Below are positions 7,832-14,218 of a stretch of 15,736 nt of DNA, piece after piece. Source of the stretch: Candidatus Coatesiibacteriota bacterium (GTDB lineage: Bacteria > B130-G9). The DNA lies in assembly GCA_016929465.1 (NCBI GenBank), contig JAFGIT010000351.1, forward strand, positions 1 to 15,736, given 5' to 3'. A program made the translations under genes and the position numbers. Within the stretch, counting starts at the first letter, position 1, and each line of letters opens with the position of its first letter. The notes beneath the pieces were generated by a model, which was not told where the DNA came from, did no database searches, and saw nothing but the letters and a program-made list of their open reading frames with translations.

Positions 7832-7913
7832 TGTAGGGGCGGGGCTTGTCTCCGCCCTTTGCCGGACGCGATTCAATGTGACGAAGTGGGCAGACACAAG
7901 GCCTGCCCCTACA
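7832..7913. repeat. MITE/REP-like imperfect inverted repeat at a convergent gene junction
   Basis: Two 26-nt arms (7832-7857 and 7888-7913) pair at 22 of 26 positions around a 30-nt loop. The outer ends are TGTAGGGGCGGGG and GCCTGCCCCTACA. It lies between the converging ends of the permease gene and the propeller gene, where it could also act as a two-way transcription stop. The style (GTAGGGGCGG...CCGCCCCTAC) resembles palindromes I recall as dispersed in genomes of uncultivated bacteria, but copies elsewhere cannot be checked here. No transposase and no clear target duplication are visible. Confidence 0.65.
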
Positions 7914-7972
7914 GAAGACCCTCATGTCGATTCATGGCTCAGCCTCTTGCAGACCGCCGGAAGGGTCAAGCT

Positions 7973-10261
7973 TCAATCCCTATGATGGCTGACGACCGAG
8001 ACTTTCTTCCCCCTCGCCCCGATAAGGCAATCAAAGCCCCCGAGCAGGCTGATTGCGCCGTAGAACGTATATTCCCCGGGTGGGAGCGCCGCGGTATCCA
8101 TCCGCAGCAGCTCGTGCGTCTCGATCGACTTCCCGCAGATGACGTATTTGACCGGTGTGGGTATGGGCCCCCAATCGGGGTAGTAATACATGCTCCCGTT
8201 GTGCTCGCACGCTAGCCATAGGAGCACGGGATACGCGCTGCCAATGGCATTAGTGAACGCCCCCGTTACGACCAGCGATGAGTCATCGCTCTCCTCGAGA
8301 GATAAGACGAGCTTCTGCTGGGCTGCGCCACCGTCGATGATCCGGTTAAGGCGGCTCTTTGCTCCGGGTATTTCGGCACGCCAAGTACCCACCCACTTAT
8401 CTCCATTGTGGTCGATTAGAAAGCTCGTGATCCAAGGGCTCGAAAGGCCATCTTCCATGGATATCTGCCGCCAGTCTTCAATGCTGTTCCCACAGAAAAG
8501 CCCGCTTTTGGGCTCGTACGCTTCGCCCTGGTAACTCCACCATTTCCCATCTGCATCCTGAACGAAGTTCCAAAGATCCTCCTCGTCGCATAATTTGGTC
8601 CTCCGACCATCTGCATCGACTAGATCGCGGCCCTCCTCCGGAGAGCATGTGAGGAAGCCTCCATTGATATCCAGCTCCAAGACCCACTTCGGAATGTTAT
8701 CGCCCGGAAAGAAATGGGTCCACTCCTTCCCGTCGAAAGTCGTAAAGCCGAAGTCTGTCTTGAACCACTTGACGTCGCCGGGGCCTATTTTGACCTCCGT
8801 TGTATAGCTTCCCCTGAAATACTGAGATGCATCATATTTGGTAAGAACATTGCCGCTAATACTGTAGGGGGGGCCAGGCTCCAGGAAATCGGGGCTGAAC
8901 CAAAGAGTCCCACTCCGGTCAACTATTGGTAAAGGGCCTTTGATGGGCCACAGGCCCGTGTCGGGCGCCACAGGATTGCTATCTCGAATGGCGGCGATAG
9001 AAAATTCACGATACGGATACTTTCTGTAGTTGAAGACCTGAAAGAACAAAGTGCCATCCAAGTCCATGAGAGGGGCGTGGCGGCTCGAATATCCGTCCAT
9101 GCCGATTTGTATGATATCCCTCCAGGCATCACCTCTGCATCCGCAGATGACCGGACAATTGAGGTCATAGAACCAGGCAAATCCGTTCGAATCAAGACCA
9201 ATACTCCTTGCGTGGTTTCCTGGAGCACGGTCTGAGTGGAATCTGGAGAGGTGCCCGTCCTCGAGTGCTAGTAATCCATACCCCGATGTGCCTATCATGA
9301 GAATATCGGATTCAATCAAAGCGGAACAACTGAAGAATGGACTATCAGAGCCCTTTCGGAGTTTGCCGATAGGCATACCGAATAAGTCCGAGACCTTTGT
9401 AACTGAAGGCTCGGACCAGCGGAGCATGCTCTCGCGCCCGAATAGCCACACGCCCCCAGATGCGTCGAATTGGATTACTCCCGAATAGGAGTCCCGGCCA
9501 AGCACTGCATCATCCGACATCAACTCCCAGTCATTTCCACTTCTCCGATATAAAGCGGGAGGTTCCGTTGTCGAGCACCAAAGCTTATTCTTATCGTCAA
9601 TGCCGACCGCTTTCACTCCTTGGATATCCTGTACATCCCAGCTGGAGCCATAGAAGCGTACCAAATTCTGCTCAACATCTCGGTGACAAAAGCGGATCCA
9701 GACGTCCCCTTGGGCATCGATAAGGAGATTTCCCTCGAAAAGGTAGGACAGCCCTACCGGAGCTCTCCCGTAGCTTACCCAGAAAGATGCATCGAACTTC
9801 TTCAATCCTCGGTCGTCATAGCACCAGAGAACACCATCTTGACTGACGGTAACCATATTATTGCCTAAGAAACGCAAACCATTGGCGGGCGTTATGTCTG
9901 TCAGGCGAAGCTGCGGCCCGTCAAGCTCTGCAGCAAAAAGGCTCTCGATATGTGCAAGCTGGTCGCTGGTGGTGTCGAATTGGAGGTATATCTCTGATTC
10001 GCTCTTCAATCGAGCAGAGAATACTGAATCATCTGGAAGACCATTATCTGTGGTGAAAGTCATCACATTGCCGTCCTTGACCACGACCAACCCGGCCTCG
10101 TACGTCCCAATCGCCAATGTGCCATCCTTGTAGTCCATGCACTCGATCCGGTTCGGTCCGGGCCTGATATGTTCTATCACAAGGTCATTCCCGGATGCAT
10201 GTCCGGCAACCAGCATCCCAATGAAGACCACGTAGGGCACAATCGCCCTGATTCCCTTCAT
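7973..10261 (-). CDS. Exported beta-propeller protein with Reg_prop-like repeats
   Basis: The 762-aa protein has an N-terminal signal peptide (MKGIRAIVPYVVFIGMLVAG, cleavage probably near HASG). The bulk is a series of degenerate repeats of the form D-x-x-G-x-x-W, such as LLIDAQGDVWIRF, VIQFDASGGVWLFG, IGLDSNGFAWFYD, PIVDRSGTLWFS, NFVQDADGKWW and FLIDHNGDKWVGTW. These resemble the two-component-regulator propeller (Reg_prop) repeats of hybrid sensors. No kinase, transmembrane anchor or DNA-binding domain follows. Instead the last ~110 residues form a beta-rich domain (LSLEESDDSSLVVTGAFTN ... LPPGEYTFYGAISLLGGFD) of the type I have seen at the C-terminus of uncharacterised secreted proteins. 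ATG at 10261 has TGGAG 5 nt upstream and a good promoter further up. It probably forms one or two propellers on the cell surface or in the periplasm; ligand and role are unknown. Confidence 0.8.
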   Translation of the reverse strand: MKGIRAIVPYVVFIGMLVAGHASGNDLVIEHIRPGPNRIECMDYKDGTLAIGTYEAGLVVVKDGNVMTFTTDNGLPDDSVFSARLKSESEIYLQFDTTSDQLAHIESLFAAELDGPQLRLTDITPANGLRFLGNNMVTVSQDGVLWCYDDRGLKKFDASFWVSYGRAPVGLSYLFEGNLLIDAQGDVWIRFCHRDVEQNLVRFYGSSWDVQDIQGVKAVGIDDKNKLWCSTTEPPALYRRSGNDWELMSDDAVLGRDSYSGVIQFDASGGVWLFGRESMLRWSEPSVTKVSDLFGMPIGKLRKGSDSPFFSCSALIESDILMIGTSGYGLLALEDGHLSRFHSDRAPGNHARSIGLDSNGFAWFYDLNCPVICGCRGDAWRDIIQIGMDGYSSRHAPLMDLDGTLFFQVFNYRKYPYREFSIAAIRDSNPVAPDTGLWPIKGPLPIVDRSGTLWFSPDFLEPGPPYSISGNVLTKYDASQYFRGSYTTEVKIGPGDVKWFKTDFGFTTFDGKEWTHFFPGDNIPKWVLELDINGGFLTCSPEEGRDLVDADGRRTKLCDEEDLWNFVQDADGKWWSYQGEAYEPKSGLFCGNSIEDWRQISMEDGLSSPWITSFLIDHNGDKWVGTWRAEIPGAKSRLNRIIDGGAAQQKLVLSLEESDDSSLVVTGAFTNAIGSAYPVLLWLACEHNGSMYYYPDWGPIPTPVKYVICGKSIETHELLRMDTAALPPGEYTFYGAISLLGGFDCLIGARGKKVSVVSHHRD

Positions 10262-10292
10262 TACTGCTCCAGTATTTTGAAATTGCCTCCTA

Positions 10293-10320
10293 ATTATATT
10301 GAAAACCGTTCCAAGGTCAA
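10293..10320 (-). promoter_or_regulatory. Strong sigma70-like promoter for the propeller gene
   Basis: Read on the minus strand, TTGACC (10320-10315) and a consensus TATAAT (10298-10293) are 16 nt apart. They are 5/6 and 6/6 matches. Initiation near 10286 would give a leader of about 25 nt. It points away from the hicB-like gene. Confidence 0.65.
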
Positions 10321-10385
10321 TCTTATTATCGGAAGGTGCCTGGTCAGAGATTAGCTCTCATTGGCTTTATTGCGGGGGTAAGAGA

Positions 10386-10451
10386 GAGCATCGGAGTATT
10401 GAAGAATGATGCTCGCTGGTCTATTGTTGAATCATGATGAATAAGAGCATC
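10386..10451 (+). repeat. Three-copy GAGCATC repeat upstream of the hicB-like gene
   Basis: GAGCATC occurs at 10386-10392 and 10445-10451, and its exact reverse complement GATGCTC at 10408-10414. The first pair can form a 7-bp stem with a 15-nt loop. The third copy lies just before the AAGGAG ribosome site (10452-10457). It may be an operator set or an RNA element controlling the small gene; no functional evidence exists. Confidence 0.4.
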
Positions 10452-10465
10452 AAGGAGATGAGAGA

Positions 10466-10669
10466 ATGAAATGGCGAGTAATTTTAGAGAGGGATCCCGA
10501 GACGGGCGATTGGGCCGTTTGGTGTCCCGAACTCCCCGGATGCATATCCGCCGGCGAAAGCGAGGAAGAGGCGCTATCGAACATCCGCGAGGCAATTGAG
10601 CTTTATCTCGAGCCTTGCGCGATGGAACTCCCAGACGGGACGCTTGCCCGCGAGGTCGTTGTTGGGTGA
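10466..10669 (+). CDS. HicB-like antitoxin family protein, short and without a HicA partner
   Basis: The 67-aa protein has the HicB partial RNase H-like fold pattern: MKWRVILERDPETGDWAVWC, then PELPGCISAGESEEEALSNI and REAIELYL. HicB proteins normally bind and neutralise the small RNA-cleaving toxin HicA. Here no HicA-like frame (about 60-80 aa with a GSHH-type motif) is seen in the 200 nt before or the 490 nt after it. The protein also ends before the DNA-binding domain that longer HicB proteins use for autoregulation. ATG 10466 is well supported by AAGGAG 8 nt upstream. Small solitary HicB-like proteins are common and may have roles outside toxin control, so function is open; family membership is likely. 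Confidence 0.8.
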   Translation: MKWRVILERDPETGDWAVWCPELPGCISAGESEEEALSNIREAIELYLEPCAMELPDGTLAREVVVG

Positions 10670-10786
10670 GACCGGCATTGCTATATTCATCGAACATGCA
10701 ATCCAATTAATCGCCGCCCTGAATGGGCGAAATGTGAATAGCCGTGTGTGAAACGCACGGATCCGTATAGAGCATCAACCTAGTTT

Positions 10787-10839
10787 CTTCCCCCGCCCCC
10801 CATTCGCGAAGGCGAATGGGGGGCGGGGGAAGTTTTTTT
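10787..10839 (+). terminator. Rho-independent terminator with an exceptional 21-bp perfect stem
   Basis: Arms 10787-10807 and 10812-10832 are perfectly complementary over 21 bp, mostly G-C. They enclose a GAAG tetraloop and are followed immediately by seven T (10833-10839) and then CTCTTTTT. The T-tract orients it as a + strand terminator. It lies 117 nt after the hicB-like gene and isolates the downstream ars-like operon. The stem is far longer than usual, so it may also be a repeat element. Confidence 0.85.
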
Positions 10840-10848
10840 CTCTTTTTC

Positions 10849-10876
10849 CGTAGGCTTGCCAAAGGCTGCGCCTACG
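10849..10876. repeat. Palindromic stem-loop (CGTAGGC/GCCTACG)
   Basis: CGTAGGC (10849-10855) and GCCTACG (10870-10876) pair exactly, and an inner GCC-AAA-GGC can extend the stem. No T-tract follows on the + strand. On the minus strand the T-tract of the neighbouring terminator becomes an A-tract, so it is not a minus-strand terminator. Its look is that of a dispersed palindromic repeat. Confidence 0.5.
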
Positions 10877-10988
10877 TCTATTCACATGATGCCCCGCAAG
10901 GGCATTAACTGAATAAAGCAGATTAATTATATAGCGATTTGACGAAATCAATTCTGGCCTTGGATCGCCCACAATTTTGGCTCGCATT

Positions 10989-11024
10989 GTCAAGCCGCGA
11001 CGAATGAAAGCGGCGTCAAGCCGC
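10989..11024. repeat. Direct repeat GTCAAGCCGC with embedded hairpin
   Basis: GTCAAGCCGC occurs at 10989-10998 and 11015-11024. The second copy overlaps a hairpin GCGGC-GTCAA-GCCGC (11010-11024). It probably belongs to a dispersed GC-rich repeat, but genome copies are needed to confirm. Confidence 0.4.
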
Positions 11025-11107
11025 CGCAGTCCATACAAGCCCCCCTATTCCCTCACGATCAATACGTAAGCATCTGCTCTTGGGAACATTTGCCGCCCGC
11101 TCTTGGT

Positions 11108-11129
11108 TATTTGGTTATATTGCCAAATA
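11108..11129 (+). promoter_or_regulatory. Candidate ArsR operator overlapping the ars-like operon promoter
   Basis: TATTTGG (11108-11114) and CCAAATA (11123-11129) are exact reverse complements with an 8-nt AT-rich centre, giving a 22-nt dyad. It lies 30 nt before the arsR start codon. The centre holds TTATAT (11115-11120), a possible -10 element, so repressor binding would block the polymerase. ArsR/SmtB repressors typically bind such AT-rich dyads and autoregulate. No clear -35 is seen (TTGCCG at 11090 is 19 nt away). Confidence 0.55.
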
Positions 11130-11159
11130 GGCAACGGTGAAAGCGAGGGTCATTGGATT

Positions 11160-11480
11160 ATGGAAAAGAAGAGCAAGGCGAAATATGAGGCGAGGGCCGC
11201 GATAATAAAGGCGCTCGCGCATCCGACGCGGCTATTCATCGTCGATCAGCTCGAAGGCGGAAAGCGCTGCGTGTGCGAACTCACGAGAATGATTGGCGTG
11301 GATATGTCCACCGTATCGAAGCACCTCTCGGTCCTGAGAGCGGTCGGGATTGTCCAGGACGAGAAGGTAGGCCAACAAGTATTTTATCAACTGAAGGTCC
11401 CCTGCGTTCTCAGCTTCCTCGGTTGCGTCGAGTCGGTTATCAAGTCGAACGCCGAGGCGCAGATGGAGCTCGTTGGATGA
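11160..11480 (+). CDS. ArsR/SmtB-family metal(loid)-responsive repressor
   Basis: The 106-aa winged-helix repressor has the family start IIKALAHPTRLFIVDQL (15-31). The metal(loid)-site motif CVCEL (Cys37, Cys39) lies at the alpha-3 position used by arsenic and cadmium sensors, and the recognition helix is STVSKHLSVLRAVGIV (50-65). Two further cysteines near the C-terminus (Cys82, Cys89, in PCVLSFLGC) could complete a trithiol site. ATG 11160 follows CGAGGG by 10 nt; the frame is open upstream to 11103 but that would cross the operator dyad. The stop overlaps the permease ATG by 4 nt, so repressor and permease are translationally coupled. By family knowledge it would release DNA on binding As(III), methylarsenite, Cd(II) or a similar thiophilic ion; which one is not decided by sequence. 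Confidence 0.9.
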   Translation: MEKKSKAKYEARAAIIKALAHPTRLFIVDQLEGGKRCVCELTRMIGVDMSTVSKHLSVLRAVGIVQDEKVGQQVFYQLKVPCVLSFLGCVESVIKSNAEAQMELVG

Positions 11481-12784
11481 CGGATACAGTTAAGAAAGAG
11501 GTGAAGACGCTACTGCTCTTCATCGCAGTCTTCCTTGGGGCATACTATCTCCCGGTCGGGACGCCGCGGTTCGACAATGCGGTCTTCGAGGCGTTTCGTT
11601 TATTGAAATCCTACGCGAGGGAGCACGTCCTGTTGTGCCTGGTCCCGGCCTTCTTCATTGCGGGTGGGATCTCGGTCTTTGTAAGCCAGGCCTCGGTCAT
11701 GAAGTATCTTGGAGCGCGTGCAAACAAGTTCCTCGCCTATGGTGTCGCCTCGGTCTCCGGGTCTGTGCTTGCGGTGTGCTCCTGCACCGTCCTCCCGCTC
11801 TTCGCGGGCATATACCGGATGGGTGCGGGGCTGGGTCCGGCGACGACTTTTCTGTATTCCGGACCAGCTATCAATGTCCTCGCGATCGCTTTGACTGCCC
11901 GCGTGCTGGGGATTGAGATCGGAATTGCCCGCGCGGTGGGGGCGGTCTTATTCAGCGTCGTGATTGGGCTCTTGATGCACCTGATCTTCAGGAAGGAAGA
12001 GCAGGAAAGGCAGACGGCACACGCCGCGATGCCTGAGCCGGAAGTGACCAGGCCACTCTGGCAGAATGCGGTCTATTTCGCGACAATGATCGGTGTGCTG
12101 GTGTTTGCCAATTGGGGCGCGCCGCAGGGCGATTCTGGCCTATGGCAGGCTGTCTATTCCGCCAAGTGGTTTATCACCGGCGCTTTCGCGGTGGCCTTCG
12201 GTGTGGTCCTTATCGCCTGGCTTGGCGTGAGGTGGTGGAAGGTAGTTGCGGCAGCCCTGCCGGCGATAATTTTGGCACTCCTATTCCCAGAGGCTCCGAT
12301 ATTCGGCTTTGCAGCGGGTATCGTCGGGCTTTTCGTCATCACCGCATCGAGCCAAGGGGAGCCGAAGGAGTGGTTCTCCAGCACCTGGATTTTCGCCCAG
12401 CAGATACTTCCGCTGCTATTCTTCGGGGTGCTTATTGCGGGGGCGCTGCTTGGCCGTCCCAACCACGAGGGGCTGATCCCTTCCGAGTGGGTCAATGCGG
12501 CCGTGGGTGGCAACTCGATCTTCGCGAACCTCTTCGCCTCGATAGCTGGCGCATTCATGTATTTCGCGACTCTGACAGAGGTCCCCATCCTGCAAGGGCT
12601 TATAGGTGCTGGCATGGGCAAAGGCCCTGCGCTTGCGCTCCTCCTTGCGGGCCCCGCGCTGTCGCTGCCGAACATGCTCGTAATAAGACGTATCATGGGC
12701 ACCACGAAGACCATCACCTATGTCTCTCTCGTGGTGGCGATGGCGACGATATCAGGCGTTCTATTCGGAATGGTGGTCGATTGA
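11477..12784 (+). CDS. Permease, ArsP / SO_0444 (DUF318) family
   Basis: This 435-aa polytopic inner-membrane protein has about ten hydrophobic spans in two similar halves, divided by a charged loop (RKEEQERQTAHAAMPEPE). The hallmark is VCSCTVLPLFAGIYRMGAGL, with Cys101 and Cys103, followed by GPATTFLYSGPAINVLAI. In ArsP proteins a CSC motif takes part in export of trivalent organoarsenicals; related SO_0444-type proteins are assigned to copper/zinc efflux. The second half carries TLTEVPILQGLIGAGMGKGP and AGPALSLPNMLVIRR. The coding frame is open upstream inside arsR, but the real start is ATG 11477 (ATGA overlap). Adjacent arsR, thioredoxin and CcdA genes support thiol-linked metal(loid) export. 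Substrate remains an inference. Confidence 0.87.
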   Translation: MTDTVKKEVKTLLLFIAVFLGAYYLPVGTPRFDNAVFEAFRLLKSYAREHVLLCLVPAFFIAGGISVFVSQASVMKYLGARANKFLAYGVASVSGSVLAVCSCTVLPLFAGIYRMGAGLGPATTFLYSGPAINVLAIALTARVLGIEIGIARAVGAVLFSVVIGLLMHLIFRKEEQERQTAHAAMPEPEVTRPLWQNAVYFATMIGVLVFANWGAPQGDSGLWQAVYSAKWFITGAFAVAFGVVLIAWLGVRWWKVVAAALPAIILALLFPEAPIFGFAAGIVGLFVITASSQGEPKEWFSSTWIFAQQILPLLFFGVLIAGALLGRPNHEGLIPSEWVNAAVGGNSIFANLFASIAGAFMYFATLTEVPILQGLIGAGMGKGPALALLLAGPALSLPNMLVIRRIMGTTKTITYVSLVVAMATISGVLFGMVVD

Positions 12785-12811
12785 GCGGATACAATCAGGA
12801 GAGTTTTTTGC

Positions 12812-13285
12812 ATGACTAAAGGACAGGAAGAACCAATGAGCAAACCTCGGTCGAAGGTCGCGACGAAGATTGCGATCGTCGCGATACTCATCGCAGCGGT
12901 CGCAGGAGCATTCTATCTCCGGGAGAGCAAGAGCGGCGAGCCCGCGAGCACTGAATCGCAGGTCATCAACGCCATTTGTGACCAGGCACAATCTGCAGCA
13001 AGCCTTCCACGGCTGGTGGACCTCGGCGCGGGAAAGTGCATCCCATGCAAGATGATGGCCCCAATACTCGAACAGCTGAAGAAGGACTTCGAGGGGAAAT
13101 TCGAGGTCGTAGTCATAGACGTTTGGAAGGACCAGGCCAAAGCAACTGAATACGGCGTGCGCCTGATCCCCACCCAGATATTCTACGACGCGTCGGGCAA
13201 GGAACTATTTAGGCACCAGGGCTTCTTCTCCCGGGAGGACATTCTCAAGACCTGGAGGAATTACGGGCACGATTTTGGCGAGTGA
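12812..13285 (+). CDS. Membrane-anchored thioredoxin-like protein (CIPC)
   Basis: The 157-aa protein has a basic N-terminus, one membrane span (about residues 20-36, IAIVAILIAAVAGAFYL) and then a thioredoxin fold outside the cytoplasm by the positive-inside rule. The active site is GAGKCIPCKMMAPIL, with Cys76 and Cys79. VVVIDVWKD, the cis-proline region RLIPTQIFYD and GKELFRHQGF are typical thioredoxin strands. ATG 12812 has AGGAG 10 nt upstream; ATG 12836 (AGGAAG, 5 nt upstream) is an equally possible start and would remove 8 residues. It sits 27 nt after the permease and 30 nt before the CcdA gene. It probably exchanges electrons with CcdA and reduces an external disulfide or oxidised substrate connected with the permease; the partner is inferred from gene order. 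Confidence 0.88.
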   Translation: MTKGQEEPMSKPRSKVATKIAIVAILIAAVAGAFYLRESKSGEPASTESQVINAICDQAQSAASLPRLVDLGAGKCIPCKMMAPILEQLKKDFEGKFEVVVIDVWKDQAKATEYGVRLIPTQIFYDASGKELFRHQGFFSREDILKTWRNYGHDFGE

Positions 13286-13315
13286 TCGAAAGACTGGGTT
13301 TGAGATAGGATAGCC

Positions 13316-14014
13316 ATGCAGGAGCTTTTCACACAATTGACCCACGCCGTAGGGGAGACACCCGCGATCGCCCTTCCCGCATCCTTCGTGTGGGGTGTAT
13401 TCAGCGTCATCCTGAGCCCATGCCACCTCGCGAGCATCCCCCTGATCGTCGGCTTCATCAACCGGCAGGGCAGGACCACGCCAAGGCGAGCGTTCTGGAT
13501 TTCCTCCCTATTCGCGCTTGGGATCTTGATCACTATTGCCATTATAGGTGCGATCACAGGAATGGCTGGCCGGATGCTCGGGGACCTTGGGCGCTATGGG
13601 AATTACTTCGTGGCTCTCATCTTCTTCGCTGTCGGATTACACCTGCTCGACGTCATCCCAATGCCGTGGTCCGGCCCCGGCAATGTGAAAATGAAGCGAA
13701 AGGGCGTGCTTGGAGCCTTCATTCTCGGCCTCATTTTCGGAATCGCGATTGGCCCATGCACGTTCGCCTACATGGCCCCGATGCTTGGGGTCACTTTCAA
13801 GCTCGCTTCCGAGAATATGCTCTACGGAATCCTGCTCCTGCTCGCTTACGGCATCGGGCATTGCTCGGTCATCGTGGTCGCCGGGACCAGCACGGAGCTC
13901 GTTCAGCGCTACCTGAATTGGAACGAGCGGTCGAGGGGCTCGGTAATTCTCAAGAAGATCTGCGGCGCTCTGGTCTTATTCGGCGGCGTCTATCTCATCT
14001 ATACCGCACCATAG
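13316..14014 (+). CDS. CcdA-like transmembrane electron carrier (cytochrome c biogenesis / DsbD family)
   Basis: The 232-aa protein has about six membrane spans in two pseudo-symmetric halves. Each half contributes one redox cysteine near a Pro: SPC (Cys36) and GPC (Cys148), in ILSPCHLASIPLIVGFI and GIAIGPCTFAYMAPML. CcdA/DsbD-beta proteins carry electrons from a cytoplasmic thioredoxin across the membrane to an exported thioredoxin-like protein. ATG 13316 begins a short hydrophilic N-terminus before the first span; the ribosome site (TAGGAT) is weak. With no cytochrome c maturation genes nearby, its partner is most likely the anchored thioredoxin just upstream. It could serve general thiol reduction as well. 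The family call is firm; a dedicated role in metal(loid) export is inference. Confidence 0.88.
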   Translation: MQELFTQLTHAVGETPAIALPASFVWGVFSVILSPCHLASIPLIVGFINRQGRTTPRRAFWISSLFALGILITIAIIGAITGMAGRMLGDLGRYGNYFVALIFFAVGLHLLDVIPMPWSGPGNVKMKRKGVLGAFILGLIFGIAIGPCTFAYMAPMLGVTFKLASENMLYGILLLLAYGIGHCSVIVVAGTSTELVQRYLNWNERSRGSVILKKICGALVLFGGVYLIYTAP

Positions 14015-14218
14015 GTGAATCACGGCGGGGCATGTAGCTACACATACTTGGACTATCGATTGAATAATAGGAAATCGGCTGAAATACAGCTTAGAGTGAG
14101 TGTTCGAACACCTCCTCGGAAACTGGAACTAACAATATGCCAGCCGGTGTTTTACAATTGACCGCCACGCCTTGACGCGCGTTGAGACGGTCGCGAAATA
14201 ATCAGTTAGGAGAGATTG
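14015..14218. other. 204-nt gap between ccdA-like and mini-thioredoxin genes, with palindromes
   Basis: No coding frame is supported. The gap holds TGTAGCTACA (around 14034-14043), a small hairpin GCTG-AAATA-CAGC (about 14079-14091) and a 12-bp perfect palindrome GTGTTCGAACAC at 14100-14111. No clear -35/-10 pair and no T-tract terminator are seen. It is unusually long for the interior of this otherwise compact operon and may hold an RNA element or a second control point. Confidence 0.4.

Larger units (their letters stand above)
10670..11107. other. Gene-free, palindrome-rich intergenic region
   Basis: The stretch between the hicB-like gene and the arsR gene holds no convincing coding frame on either strand. 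From left to right it contains a small hairpin (CGCCC/GGGCG around 10711-10725), a stem AGCCGTGTG/CGCACGGAT at about 10739-10761, a very strong 21-bp hairpin with T7, a second palindrome and a repeated GTCAAGCCGC. An AT-rich portion (10910-10960) separates the last two. It reads as an accumulation site for dispersed repeats plus a terminator rather than a lost gene. Confidence 0.6.

Noticed and set aside
10344-10706. 120-aa minus-strand frame antisense to the hicB-like gene
   Set aside because: The + strand gene has a good ribosome site and family match; the antisense translation has neither.
10989-11024. CRISPR array
   Set aside because: Only two 10-nt direct repeats with a 16-nt gap, no regular spacers and no cas genes.
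11273-11476. N-terminal extension of the permease inside arsR
   Set aside because: The frame is open but overlaps arsR and lacks membrane-protein character; the ATGA overlap at 11477 is the normal start.
12112-12819. 235-aa open frame within the permease gene, and a 215-aa frame within the ccdA-like gene (13390-14037)
   Set aside because: They are alternate-frame shadows of genes with clear family motifs; their compositions are Arg/Pro/Gly/His-rich and show no domain pattern.
14040-14112. Possible tRNA around the GTGTTCGAACAC palindrome
   Set aside because: The TTCGAA core resembles a T-arm, but no acceptor stem, anticodon arm or CCA end can be formed around it.
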